The notes under the pieces: generated by a model
The model's database searches: none
Told to the model about the DNA's origin: nothing
What the model saw: the letters and a program-made list of their open reading frames with translations, nothing else
Position numbers and translations under genes: made by a program
Assembly: GCF_033958435.1 (NCBI RefSeq)
Contig: NC_134139.1
Span: forward strand, 203,405,501-203,469,500
DNA: 64,000 bases
Direction of reading: 5' to 3'
Source of the DNA: Carettochelys insculpta
Taxonomy: Eukaryota > Chordata > Testudines > Carettochelyidae
In this document: one piece after another, positions 1 to 10,150 of the stretch
Layout of the letters: each line of letters starts with the position of its first letter
How positions within the stretch are numbered: the stretch's first letter is position 1

Positions 1-190
1 ATCTCACCACAGGTTTCAGACCTGCTGGCTACCCTCACCTGGTTTAGCCTGCCTGTCGGAGCAGTTTATCAGGGTGTGGCCCCTGCATGCTACAGCTTCT
101 TGGAGCCACAGGTGAGAGCTGGGTGCCAGGTGAGGACCAAAGGTGCATGAACTGCCCCCAAAGAGACACGACAAGTTCCCACGAGCCTGG
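1..190 (+). other. Unassigned stretch at the left edge
   Basis: Frame 1 is open from the window edge for about 46 codons and stops at TGA near 150. I do not recognise the peptide. The stretch runs into the retrotransposon remnant that follows, so it may be part of that element or of a repeat truncated by the window edge. No splice site or start is convincing, so I call no gene. Confidence 0.2.
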
Positions 191-194
191 ACAC

Positions 195-690
195 AGGAAC
201 CACGAGCATTGAAGCCATGGTTCTGAAAGCCCAGCTTCACTGGACAGGGCACATCATACAAATGGAGGAGTCAAGAATCCCTAAGCAACTCCTCTACGGT
301 GAACTCTCCCAGGGCAAAAGGAATCGAGGCAGGCCTCGCAAGAGATATAAAGAAAGCATGAAGGCCAGCATTGCTCATGCTGGTTTAAAACCAGATCAGC
401 TAGAGCAGCATGCAAAAGACTGAACAGGCTGGCGTGCTCTCATATGACACACGTATGACAACTTCGAAGAGCAGCGATGCGTACACCTCACTGATGCTCA
501 CGAGAGGAAGAAAGCAACAGCAGCAGCCTCACCAACAGAGCCAGGACAATTCCCTTGCCCCCACTGTGAACACCCATGCCGTTCACAGCTTGGACTCCTC
601 AGCCACATGCGAGTCCACAACCGATGTGCCTGTGCAAGCTCAAGACGTCATCCTTGGACACGACAGACGACCTACGAGGTAATTAGTCAT
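195..690 (+). pseudogene. RTE-like non-LTR retrotransposon, C-terminal ORF remnant
   Basis: The open frame at 217-423 translates to a C-terminal motif widespread in metazoan endonuclease/reverse-transcriptase elements: a 'LHWTGHIIQMEESRIPKQL' block followed by a basic GRPRKRYKES stretch. The frame then shifts. In another frame, about 550-630 encodes a C2H2-type finger with two Cys (CPHC), a second Cys and a HMRVH ending, which normally closes the ORF in these elements. The RT domain is absent, so this is a 5'-truncated, frameshifted fossil. In the intact element this region would lie after RT and probably binds nucleic acid. Clade assignment is from memory; family identity is more certain than clade name. 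Confidence 0.75.
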
Positions 691-700
691 AGTCAGAATA

Positions 701-2107
701 CAACAATCTTAATTCTTGGGTAACCATGATTTTACAGTATGACTGTAGATAGATTTTTGTCTTTCCACTTCCACCACTCCATATAGTCCCTACCAGCTTT
801 TTGCTGCTCTTTTCTGAATGTCTTCCCTCTAAAGCAGACTAAAAATGCAAGGCATGATTCACCATAGCCTTTGCACCCAATGGGCACATTCCATAGTGCA
901 GTGCATGTAGAATGCTACCAGCATGACTTAGTAAAGTTTTTCACTAACTTTGCACTGCTGCAAATAGTGATGCCCAAAGTGCAAAGCAATGGTGAATCAG
1001 GCTGAATGCTGCTTGAAATGAAGGGTATGATAGAAAAAGTCTAGAACAGAACAGAGAGGAGATGTGAGGGGACAGGATGGGTGTTTAAATATTTCATATT
1101 CAAAACAAAGATCAGCAATGTCATCCCTTTGTCTAATATCTTCCTAAATGACTCCATTCCGCCCCCCGCTTCTCACCATCTCTTTTTCTAAGCAAATTGT
1201 TCTGGATACTTTCTTGCTCTTAAAGGAGTATTTCAAATTGCATTCTTCTCAGCTGTGCTCCCCTCCCCTTTTGGAAACCCTGAATGGCTGCCTTCACTCA
1301 GATTTCTCTGACAGATTGAAGTGTTGCTGTAAGTAGAAGGCTTTCAGAGCTCACATGGAAAATCTTCCATTTTTCAAACATTTTTTCCAAGTTCAAACAA
1401 ATGAGTCCAATTTAAAAAATGGAACTAAAGCACCTTTTGCTTGGAATTGCTGAAACAAACTCAACAGAGAGAGAGGGAGTTGTTTTATGGGAGAGTGGTT
1501 AAGTAGAACAGGGAGGGTTCAAAGGTTCTGTGTTGCTTTTTAATTAAATGACACAGTAAATTTACTGCCTGAAACAACCAGTTTAAATTATTGAGCTTCA
1601 TTTTTTTTCTTTCCTACGTGGCTTTTAACATTTTTATTACTTTTTATGCATTTCAGTATTTGAATTCTAATGAAGTGACGGTAAAGTGATTATCTCATTT
1701 CAGTAAAACTTGCCGTCATCATTGAATAGCGCAATAAATGGACATTGCCACAGCTCAGCGAACTGAAGAGGAACTAGTTTTACTCAGAGTCAAAACAGTA
1801 CAAATTATGGCCCCAATTCAGCAAATTCTGAGCTTAAATGTAAGCACAGGGGTAGCTCCTCTGACTGTCATGGGACTTCTCATGTTCTTGAAGTTAAGCA
1901 TAAGCTGTAATTCTTTGCTGAGTTACGTCCTGGTTTATTTAGTTAAATATGGAACCCTCAGGGAGAATAAAAGATTACTAGTTAATTATATTATTATTTC
2001 ATTATTTGTATTGCATTAGTGGCTAGGAGACCAAATCATGGACTAGGACTTCATTGTCTAGGTGCTGTACAGACACAACAAAAGAATGGCCCCAGCCCCA
2101 AAGAGCT
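701..2107. other. AT-rich intergenic stretch, nothing assigned
   Basis: Small open frames such as 1148-1336 and 1738-2019 have no recognisable domain, no sensible start context and no matching splice sites. The start may be untranslated 3' sequence of the RTE-like remnant upstream. I see no transposon ends, tandem repeat or RNA gene. Confidence 0.5.
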
Positions 2108-2310
2108 GAGGCTATGTTTAGACTGCAAGCTTCTGTCGACAAAATTTCGGTCTACCTAAGTTTAGTCGACAGAGCCCACATCCAGACTGCAGCTCTGTCA
2201 GCAGAGATCTGCCGGTTGGGAGCATTTTGTCACCATCCTGGTACACCTCGTTCCACATTGTGCAATTTGCATACCTTTTGCTGATAGTGCTCGGCAATCT
2301 AGACATAGGC
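2108..2310. mobile_element. MITE, 'ggctatgtctagac' type
   Basis: The left end reads 'ggctatgtttagactgc' and the right end is its imperfect reverse complement, 'gcaatctagacatagg'. The interior holds several 'gtcgac' palindromes typical of the vertebrate MITEs whose ends read 'ctatgtctagac' or 'ctacgtctacac'. There is no ORF, so it would need a transposase in trans. Target duplications are not clear, so the ends are approximate. Confidence 0.6.
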
Positions 2311-2414
2311 AAAGTAAAAAACTAAGAGAGAACGGATGGATATGTGTCAACCAACAAGGGTCCACAAAGGAAGAATGAGACAATATTAGTCCACCTGACA
2401 GCCAGGTCCTGCAT

Positions 2415-2650
2415 ATGGAAAGGGAGCAACTGCCCCCGGGCCTGGCAATACAAAAGGGCCTGGAGTGCCCAGCTACTGCTACTGCAGCTGAGTGGCAGCT
2501 GGTGCCCAAGGTCCGTTCAATAGTTGTTAGGACACTATGCAGCATGCTCAAGGCAGCACTGAGGGCTACTGAGCCCCAGCTCCACCCCTTCAACCCAAGG
2601 CCCCACCCTTCTGGAGCCAAGGAACAGGGTCCCAGCCCCACCACCACACG
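2415..2650 (+). repeat. GC-rich dispersed repeat ('gggcctggcaat' type)
   Basis: The segment contains 'gggcctggcaatacaaaagg' and then a GC-rich interior. Related text occurs near 48285-48500, and in reverse near 38275-38400, so three diverged copies of one dispersed family seem to be present. The open frame across it (2415-2858) reflects GC content. Class unknown, probably a DNA transposon interior. Confidence 0.35.
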
Positions 2651-3628
2651 TAGGGGCCCTGGGAGGTTGTTGGCCTTGCTGGTCACAGCACATCAGCTAT
2701 CCAAATACTGTTTAAAAGAGGAGTTCGTCTGCCGCCCAGTATACGAAAACACTTCAGAACCTTCATTTTGTCCTCCTCAGCAGCTGCTGTTTTCTCCATC
2801 CTCTTTCCATTCAAAGGCTCCATCTAAAGTACGGCTTCCTTGGCTTGACGCCCCCTAAATTAACGAGAAGCTTAATTCAGTGCTCCTGTTTAACGCTTCT
2901 CATAATACAGGACTCTATAACCAAGGAAAAGACATCACGTCTAAAAATGGGCATGGAGTAGTGTTTTATCCCATGGAGCTCACGGCTACTGAATAATTAA
3001 AACTGAAACGAACATAATAAGATGCCCAAAACCATAAAATATGTTTAGAGGGTTGAAAATAACATGCAGCTATGCTGGCTGGGATAAACATTATCGGTGC
3101 TTTTTTTGTGCTGGTATGCGGCGACACCTTGGCAGCCCCAGATCTCTCCCTCCAGGGGGCGTGGAACCCCGCTGGCAGCCCCAGCTGTGGGAACCCCGGC
3201 GGGGGGTGGTAGTTCCTGGTAGTCCCATGGTGGGGAGCCAGCCGAGTACCGGCTCCTCTTTTTTGACAAAACCGCCCCCAAAACTTAATATTATAACAGC
3301 TACCTGTGCCCGTGTCCCAGGGTATCAATTTGATTCGTAGGTAGGTTCAGAATAAGTATCTCCCTAACCACAACCTGTGTGATGAGTAGTGGTAGTTCTG
3401 GTGTAGTTAAAGTTGAGAGTCACTTACTTTGCAAAAGACAACTGCTCTACATGCTCTAAAATTGAAATGTTTATTGAATTTTCTTAAAACTTGATGTGCC
3501 CCCTAGGGCTGTACGGTAAGGTTAGCTGTCCAAATTTGGGATCATTTGAGCAAGAAGTTCCAGAGCTACAGCTCCCTGCCTAAATATCATTTATTTACAA
3601 AATCACCTGTTGATTGAAATTTGCTGAC
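2651..3628. other. Unassigned stretch with a GC-rich core
   Basis: The AT-rich flanks surround a GC-rich core at about 3095-3260 ending in a T-rich segment. The core looks like the middle of a short non-autonomous DNA element, but I cannot place terminal repeats. Open frames on both strands (2966-3340) are mutual shadows with no domain. Confidence 0.3.
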
Positions 3629-3815
3629 TTGTTGTAGCCATGTTGGTCTCAGGATATTAGAGAGACGAGGTGGGCGAGGTAGTATTTTTATTGAACCAAC
3701 TGCTGTCAGAGAAAGAGACAATCTTTCAAGCTGCACAATGCTCTTTTGCATCTCAAACCCTTGTCTCGTTCTCCAACAAAAGCTGGTCCAGTATTACCGC
3801 ACCCTTCTTGTCTCT
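3629..3815. mobile_element. Fold-back SINE (third tail type), diverged
   Basis: The left part (3629-3722) is the reverse complement of a SINE whose 3' end reads 'atatcctgagaccaacatgg' on the minus strand. The right part (3761-3815) is the same body in the opposite direction, ending 'cttcttgtctct'. The arms pair imperfectly over about 55-60 bp across a loop at 3723-3760. The complete tail is at the left edge, so the antisense arm is the truncated one. No target duplication is obvious, consistent with an older copy. Confidence 0.65.
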
Positions 3816-3852
3816 GTGGTTTTTTTGAATGTGTGCACATCTGGAGAGTAAA

Positions 3853-4785
3853 CTGTGGAATTATAGAAATATGGGGTTGGAAGGGACCGTGAGACATCAT
3901 CAAATCCAGGCCCCCCTCCGCCCAGCCCTGCCCATGCTTTGGCAGGACCAAGTAACTCTAGACTATGCATGAAAGGTATTTGTCTTGCCTATTCTTTAAA
4001 CTTTCAGTGACAGGCATTCCACAGTCTAACTTGGAAGCCCATTGCAATGCCTAATCACCCTTCAAGTTTGAAAGTTTTTCTTAATATCTAGCTTAACTCT
4101 CCCTTGCTACAGATTAAGTCTATTCCTTCTCGTCCCACCTTTAGTGGGTAGGGAGAACACTTGCTTACTGTCTTCTTCACAATAGTCCTTAAGGGGGACC
4201 AGTGAAGGGGTGTGTGGCGAGGGGGCAGGGGGGCTAGCAGTCATCTGACCTGGCTGGGGCCACCTCCCTCTGCCTTCTCCCTGCCCCTTCTTCACTCTCT
4301 CCCCTCTCCTTCCCCACCCTTGCTCTTCTCCTGTGCCTCCTCTTCCTCTGCCCCTAAGCGATGCAGCCCAGGGGACTAGCAGGGCTGGGTTCTAGCAGCA
4401 GTAGCAAAGGTCTGCCCCTGCCCCCATGCACCCCTCCATCAAGAGGCTCTATTTTTCAACGCTAAGACTACCAAGCCAGTCAGTCCCCATTTTCAGCTGT
4501 GCATTTGATTTTTCTATTTTAATTTAAGTCCTTTGGAACTGTCTTTATTTAATTTCTTCTTGTTCAATTCAGACAAATTCTCTCATTTGGCTAGGTCTTT
4601 CTGAATTCTAGTTAAGTCCTCTGAAGTGCTTGCAGCCATTCCCGTTGAGGCCATCTGCAAATCTTATAAGCATTCTCTCCACTCCAGCACCTGAGTCATT
4701 AAAGAAACCAGACCCAGGATTGATACCCTGTGGAATTCTACCAGATACATCTTCTCACTCTCACAGTGAATCATTGATAACTACA
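3853..4785 (-). mobile_element. CR1 LINE, 3' end and diverged RT remnant
   Basis: On the minus strand the 3' end lies near 3853, and its reverse complement carries the usual CR1 signature of a CCCTTCCA-like block. Decayed CR1 coding text follows to about 4170. From about 4505 to 4785 there is more minus-strand CR1 RT text. Between them (4170-4500) is a CT/GC-rich insertion I cannot name. No open frame survives. It is unclear whether the two blocks are one copy. Confidence 0.65.
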
Positions 4786-4793
4786 GGTTGACC

Positions 4794-5109
4794 CTCTCTA
4801 GGCCATCACTCTCTGGTCTGGCAACATCCATCATCCAGCATGATTTTACTTAGCCAGATGTCCACTTATCATGGGTGTAGCCAAGTTTCCCGTGGTCCCA
4901 CAATGTTTGTTTACATCGTCCAGTCCTGGCTCACAGTATTCTGTGCTGTTATTTAGCTGTAATTTACCTCAAGTGTCTTCTAAGAGCCCAGGAAGCAGTG
5001 GAAGTGTTGGCAACGCTGCTCGACAATATTGACCTCCTGTGGTTCAGCAAATTCTCTAGTTCAGCATCAGTCAGGTCCTAAGAGTGCTGAACTAGAGAAG
5101 TTCAACCAG
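4794..5109. mobile_element. Non-autonomous DNA transposon, 'caggttgaacctctct' type
   Basis: The left end is 'caggttgaccctctct' and the right end 'agagaagttcaaccag', an imperfect terminal inverted repeat of about 16 bp. A strong internal hairpin sits next to the right end: 'ttctctagttcagca' pairs with 'tgctgaactagagaa'. There is no ORF and no clear target duplication. The end type recalls common reptile non-autonomous elements, from memory. Confidence 0.55.
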
Positions 5110-5264
5110 CACTGTGTGAGTACAGTCTGTAGCTCTGATTCTCTCCTACCTGCTCTCAGCTGCTTGGTATTTATCTCAACTAGTGCACAGCGTCCATTCC
5201 ATCTTTGGGAAGCAATATAAATTGAGAAGTATGAAACAACGGGCTGGCATGGTCTAAACCAGTG

Positions 5265-5365
5265 CTATGGAAAGATTTTGAGGGATTTGACCCTGCTTTG
5301 AGCAGCATGTTGGACTAGAAGGCCTCCTGAGGTCTTTTCCAACCCTGGCCTTCTATGAGTCTATC
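5265..5365 (+). mobile_element. CR1 LINE 3' terminal fragment
   Basis: The fragment has the canonical CR1 3' end: a diverged 'ttgagcagcatgttggac' block, then 'cctcctgaggtcttttcc' and a closing 'ttctatgagtctat'. This matches the 3' ends at 7660-7735 and 61800-61860, so it belongs to the same CR1 subgroup. It is heavily 5' truncated. Confidence 0.75.
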
Positions 5366-5391
5366 AAATATGCCAAGGGGGCTAGATTGTG

Positions 5392-5670
5392 GCCTGGTCT
5401 ACATTAGAAATGTAAGTCAGATTACCTACCTTGCTCAGGGGAGTAAACAATCCACAGCCCAAAGTGGCACTGTTAAGCTGACCTAGCCCCCAGTGTAAAC
5501 AGCACTGATGGAAGAATTTTTCCATTCGCCTCGCTGCTCTCTTTTGAGGAGGTGAAGTAGCTACTCCAGTGGGAGACCCCATCCATCCCAATCGAGGTAA
5601 GTAGTGTCGGCACCGAAGTGCCACAGCAGTGCAGCTGCTCTGCTGAAACATTGCAAGTGTAGACCATCTC
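5392..5670. mobile_element. MITE, 'ggtctacactt' type
   Basis: The ends are 'ggcctggtctacatt' and its complement 'gcaagtgtagacca', framing about 279 bp without coding capacity. The interior resembles the MITEs at 27726 and 43758. A 216-codon minus-strand frame across it (5382-6032) is fortuitous. Confidence 0.6.
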
Positions 5671-5970
5671 TCAGATGCTGTTGATACTACAATATTTAGA
5701 GGCAGGGTCATCCTATCCATCAGACGGTCTGGACCCCATGCTCTGAGGGGGTCCTGCGGCAGCCATCTCAGCCATCCCATGGATGGAGCCCAGGGCAGCA
5801 GCAAGGGTTGCTCCCTCCACTCACTGCAGCGATGGGAGCCAGAGGAACCCAGTAACCTGCTGTGCTCTGCTCTACTGCCCTCTGCCCGCACACTGTAGTT
5901 GACTTCATCACAGTGGCAGGGCAGGCCTTGGAGGAAGGGGTGGAATCCCAGGTGCGGGGGGTAGATTACG

Positions 5971-6200
5971 TCAGACCAACCTGATGTCTTCCTTGGAAAA
6001 GATAACCGATTTCCTAAACAAGTAAAATACAATAGAGCTAATTTACTGGGATTTCAGGAAAGCATGAAGTTCCACATGGGAAATTTCTAGTTAAACTGGA
6101 AAAGATTGGGATTAATATAAAAATCAAAAGGTGGATAAGGAACTGGTGAAAGGGGAAATAACAGTGGAGCATGCTGAAAGATAAACTGCCAGGCTGTCAG
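5971..6200 (+). mobile_element. CR1 LINE RT-domain fragment
   Basis: The fragment begins 'gtcagaccaacctgatgtct' and continues through decayed text for the RT segment containing the L-D-F-x-K-A motif ('ctaatttactgggatttc') and the following 'actggaaaagattgggatta'. It breaks off near 6200, where the neighbouring copy restarts an earlier part of the RT. It is therefore a separate insertion. There are several frameshifts and no intact ORF. Confidence 0.6.
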
Positions 6201-6205
6201 GCAGG

Positions 6206-6625
6206 AGCTGATACAGGACTTGAGTAATAAAGAATTTATATGTAATTAATACATCTCAACATGGGTTTATGAAAAATAGATCTTGTCAAACAAACTTAAT
6301 TTTTTTATTAGAATACAAATTTGGTAGATAAAGATAACAGCACTGATGCACTATGCTGACATTTCCGCAAGGTATAATCTATGTAGTACTCAACATTTTG
6401 TTTGAAAACTAGAACAATATAATATGAATAGGGTACACATAAAATAAATTAAAACTGGCTAAATGGTAGGTCTCAAAATGTAATTGTAAACAGGGAATTG
6501 TCATCCAGTAAGTATACTTCCTGTGCAGTACACAGGGATTGGTTCCTGGCTGTTTAACATCTTTGTCAATGTCCTGAAAGAAAACATAAAATCATTGCAG
6601 AGTCCTAAATTTAGGATGAAGGAAT
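6206..6625 (+). mobile_element. Old CR1 copy, segment 1 (RT core)
   Basis: 'caacatgggtttatgaaaaa' and 'cttgtcaaacaaacttaatt' mark the RT region upstream of the catalytic core. The text continues to 'gaaaacataaaatcattgca', just before the sequence that would encode the FADD motif. The copy resumes at 7736, so a younger CR1 has landed inside it. Many stops and indels are present; this is a fossil. Confidence 0.65.
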
Positions 6626-6727
6626 TTGAAGTACTGCTGCTGGCTAGGAACAGACTGGCTAAGCAACAGTTCAGCAGAAAGGGACCTGGGGATTACAGTG
6701 GATGAGAAGCTACATAAATATCAATAG

Positions 6728-6980
6728 TAACAGAGAGGAAGCCATGCTAGTCTATACACTATCAAAACAAAAAGCAGTCAAGTAGCACTTTAAAGACTAG
6801 CAAAATAGTTTATTAGGTGAGCTTTCGTGGGACAGACCCACTTCTTCAGACCATAGCCAGACCAGAACAGACTCAATATTTAAGGCACAGAGAGTCTGTT
6901 CTGGTCTGGCTATGGTCTGAAGAAGTGGGTCTGTCCCACGAAAGCTCACCTAATAAACTATTTTGCTAGTCTTTAATGTG
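6728..6980 (-). mobile_element. Fold-back SINE, perfect 84-bp arms, with target duplication
   Basis: The arms 6790-6873 and 6893-6976 are, by eye, perfect reverse complements over 84 bp, separated by a 19-nt loop. The body is the turtle-type SINE text with 'ggacagacccacttcttcag'. The complete 3' tail is at the left ('taacagagaggaagccatgc'), so the element lies on the minus strand and the right arm is the truncated antisense copy. The flanks share 'tcaatag' (6721-6727 and 6981-6987), so both arms arrived in a single insertion into the surrounding CR1. No coding capacity. Confidence 0.85.
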
Positions 6981-7530
6981 TCAATAGTGTGGACTTGTTG
7001 GATTTGAGACAACAGTGTGCCCTTGTAGCCAAGAAGGCTAATGGCATACTGAGGTGTATCAGTGGGAGCATTGACAACAGATCTAGGGAAGTGCATATTC
7101 CTCTTTATTCAGCAGTGGTGCGGCCTTATCTGGAGTATTGCATCTAATTCTGGGGCCCTCATTACAGAAAGGATGTGGATGCATTGGAGCAGGTTCAGCG
7201 GCGGGCAACAAAAAAGTTTTGGGGGCTAGAACACATGACTTATGAGGGGAGGCTGGGGGATTTGGCCTTATTTAGTCTACAGAAGAGAAGAGTGAGGGGA
7301 GATTTGATAGCAGCCTTCAACTACCTGAAGGGAGGTTACAAAGAGCATGGGGAGGGGCTTTTCTCAGTGTTGACAGATGACAGCACAAGGAGCAATTGTC
7401 TTGAGTTGTGGTGGGAGATGATATTAAGATAAACTATTTCACTGGGCAAGTGGTGAAGCTCTGGAATGGGTACCTAGGGAGGTGGTAGAATCTCCATCCC
7501 TATAGATCTCTGGCCCTGCAGATTTCCATG

Positions 7531-7632
7531 ACCAGTATCTGATGAAGTGAGTCTTTGCTCACAAAAGCTCATGCTCAAAACTTTTCTGTTAGTCTATAAG
7601 GTGACACAGGACCTTTTGTTGCTGAGTCTTAC
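7531..7632 (+). mobile_element. SINE tail, second tail type, inside CR1
   Basis: Reads 'gatgaagtgagtctttgctc', 'aaaagctcatgctcaaaac' and 'gttagtctataaggtgacac', matching the body of the fold-back SINEs at 41018 and 62184. It interrupts the CR1 just before its 3' end: CR1 text resumes at 'aaagctctggatgggatg'. 5' truncated and not inverted. Confidence 0.65.
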
Positions 7633-7735
7633 AAAGCTCTGGATGGGATGATTTAGTTGAGATTGGTCCTTCTTTCAGCAAGGGGTCAGACTCGATGACC
7701 TCCTGAGGTCTCTTCCAACCCTATGATTCACCGAT

Positions 7736-8290
7736 GAAATTAGCAATGAGAGTTTGGGAAATGGTGAATAATGATGAGGGCAGATCACTGATTCGTTGTG
7801 GTCTGCATTGCCTGTTAATCTAGGCACAAGTGATCAAATAATATGCATTTTAATATGGCAACATGGAATGTGTTATCTGTCAACAAAGCATGCCAGCCAT
7901 ATTTAGAGGGTGGGGGACGCTATCCTGGGAAACTGTGACTCTGTCAAAGACTTGGGGCTTTTGATGGATATTGAGGTGAACACAAAACTGAAGTGTGACT
8001 CTGTGGACTAAAGCTAATGTGAACCTGGGATATATGTGCAGAGGAGTCTCAAAGAGGAATAGAGAAGTTACTTTACATTGTATTTGGCACTGGTGCTACC
8101 ACTGCTGGAGTAGCGTACAGTTCTGAGGCCTATAATTTAAGAAGTGTTGATAAATTGGGGTGGAGCCACAAGAATGATTAATGGATTAGAAAACATGACT
8201 CGTAGTAATGGACTCCAGGAGCTCAATCTATTTATCTTGACCTAAAGGAGATTAAGTGGTTACTTGATTACAGGTGTCGACATGGGGAAG
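7736..8290 (+). mobile_element. Old CR1 copy, segment 2
   Basis: Continues the old CR1 where 6625 stopped, with 'gggaaatggtgaataatgat' then decayed text for the C-terminal region, including 'ggcactggtgctaccactgc' and 'aatggattagaaaacatgac'. Stops near 8290 at 'gtcgacatggggaagag', where another insertion begins. No frame remains open. Confidence 0.65.
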
Positions 8291-9486
8291 AGATGAAAGC
8301 AGGATCTGAATGAACGAATTTCCCTGACAGCTAGCGAGGAGAGCGAGAGGCTTTAATAACAAATTGTATTTACATAAACACACCAACTCTGCCTTGATAT
8401 CTAGCACGTAGGGCGGTGCTGCTCAAAGTGAATAAACTTTGGCTAGTGTTGGGTCACAGGTCACTTTAGGATTGAATGCAGGGGCAGAGACATGCTGTGC
8501 CAGTGTTATTTTCATTATTGTATAAATACAGGTTATGCTTAACCTGTCCCAAATGAGGAGGTTACCTAAAAGGATCTCATTAATCCAGGGTCTGTGAGCC
8601 CTGTCCAAGTAAGAAGGGTGAGGAACAGGTGTCCCAGAAAAAAGGCACATGTACCTGTAACCACTGCCAGACAGAACCAAATCTGGGACCTCTGGAGCTT
8701 AATGCAGGAGCCTCTACGGTTTGAGCTAACAGCCAGCTGGCACTCGGCTAAGGTTGTAGAGGAAACTCATTCTTTCTCTCTGTCCTTGGTCTTGGTGCCA
8801 CTACATGGAACATTGAACTGCACCCAGTAGGTGTAAGGGTTACACATCCTCTCCCTGGTGGTTCCCAGACTGGTTTAACCTGTTCCTCGCCACTCTTCAA
8901 AGAAAGCACTAAATGCGCTTCATTAGGCGCCTCTTTGTTATTTAACTGCTTAGAGCTGAAATACATTGTGCTGAGGCTGTGTTTCTGCCCACCCTGCAAG
9001 AAGCTCAAAATATGAGCCAAGGTCACAGCAGAAAGGCAGGTAGCAGCAGACGGCTGGTGAGATGGCAAGCAGCAGCAGCTGATGGGACAGCTAGAGCTGA
9101 GCAGGAGCTGGTGGGGTGGCCAGCCAAAGCAAGTGCTCAGATGGTGGCACAATGTGCTTTCTTCCCTGGGTGGAAGATGATCTCATACAGATGTGCCTCT
9201 GAACCCTGGGTCCTCTCTAGCCAAAGTCAACCACTGTGAGTGGGGGATGGTGAGGGAGCAGGGAAGGACACCGAAAAGGAAATTTTGGTTGTAGACCTCA
9301 AGAACATGAGGCAGAAGACTCTGTCCCATGCACTCTGGGGTGTGTTATTTTCTCAGGTCACTGACAAAGGAAAGGAAGTGAAAGGATTTCAAGGAGTACA
9401 TGGCAGAAAATAAATGACTAAAAATCAGGAGATAAGCACTGGAACATTAACACATGGTTTAAATCGTGATGTGAACTTTCTGAGTC
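8291..9486. other. Insertion of unknown class within the old CR1
   Basis: This stretch and the SINE after it separate segments 2 and 3 of the old CR1. About 8660-8880 contains 'gggacctctggagcttaatg' and 'ggtgccactacatggaac', text I associate with a dispersed turtle repeat but cannot classify. The frames at 8748-9152 (-) and 8979-9239 (+) lack domains. I see no terminal repeats. Confidence 0.3.
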
Positions 9487-9750
9487 ACTATAGGGGCTCG
9501 TCTGCACACTTGACTCAATCTAATTCTTGATCTTCCCCCCCACCCCTCCACTCTCTGATTTGCTCACCTTGATTATCTTTTTCTGATTTGTCCTCCTTGC
9601 TTACTGTTTTTGGTTCTCTGTGCCTTAAATATTGAGTCTGTTCTGGTCTGGCTATGGTCTGAAGAAGTGGGTCTGTCCCACGAAAGCTCACCTAATAAAC
9701 TATTTTGCTAGTCTTTAAAGTGCTACTTGACTGCTTTTTGTTTTGCGAGA
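9487..9750 (+). mobile_element. SINE, near full length, first tail type
   Basis: Runs from 'ctataggggctcgtctgcac' through 'gatttgctcaccttgattat', 'ggttctctgtgccttaaata' and 'ggtctgaagaagtgggtctg' to 'gactgctttttgttttg'. The minus-strand copy at 25251-25650 has the same order of blocks, so this gives the body of the first tail type. The fold-back copy at 6728 uses only the part from 'cagactcaatatttaagg' onward. The terminal 'gatagtctatagac' tail seen elsewhere is missing here. Confidence 0.65.
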
Positions 9751-9894
9751 GGGGTACACTGATAAGGCCAAGGTCCTGAAAAAGGTATGCAAATGTGTTA
9801 AGTTTGGGAAACACTCCCCTAGGTACTAAAATGGCCATGGTTGCTGCCAGCTCCGTCTGGCAGAAGGGTGACACAAATATTTGATACTGGGACT

Positions 9895-10150
9895 TCCATC
9901 AAGTGGAGAAAGGTATCACACAAGCTGGAAGTTGTGGTTAATCAAATTGAGACTGGAAATGAGGTGTGTTTTGTAAGGATGAGAGTGAATAAATTTTGAA
10001 ACCTTTTCGCAAGGGCAGTTATGGATTCTCCCTCCCTGACACTTACATTAAGCTGGGATGTTTGTCTCAGAGATCTGCCTTAGGAATTGTTCAGGGGAAG
10101 TTCTCTATCCTGTTTTATACAAGAAGCCAGGGAAGAGGCTCCCTAAATTT
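9895..10150 (+). mobile_element. Old CR1 copy, segment 3 (3' end)
   Basis: Resumes at 'gagaaaggtatcacacaagc' and 'gctggaagttgtggttaatc' and runs through 'attgagactggaaatgaggt' to 'gatctgccttaggaattgtt' and 'ttatacaagaagcc'. The same 3' block recurs at 62497-62870, which confirms the family. The segment order 6206, 7736, 9895 is collinear. Confidence 0.65.

Larger units (their letters stand above)
6626..7735 (+). mobile_element. Younger CR1 3' half inserted in the old copy
   Basis: Starts at 'gtactgctgctggctaggaa' and runs to the CR1 3' end 'ccaaccctatgattc'. The open frame at 7175-7432 is the conserved C-terminal region after RT ('VQRRATKKFWGLEHM' and '[20 protein letters not shown]'). The copy is interrupted by a fold-back SINE (6728-6980) and another SINE (about 7531-7632). 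It lacks endonuclease and the RT catalytic core through 5' truncation, as is usual for CR1. It is inactive. Confidence 0.8.

Noticed and set aside
5382..6032. 216-codon minus-strand frame
   Set aside because: Spans a MITE and a decayed CR1 on the other strand; no motif seen.
8600..8880. Possible tRNA or tRNA-derived SINE head
   Set aside because: I could not fold a cloverleaf or place A and B boxes with confidence; kept as an unclassified insertion.
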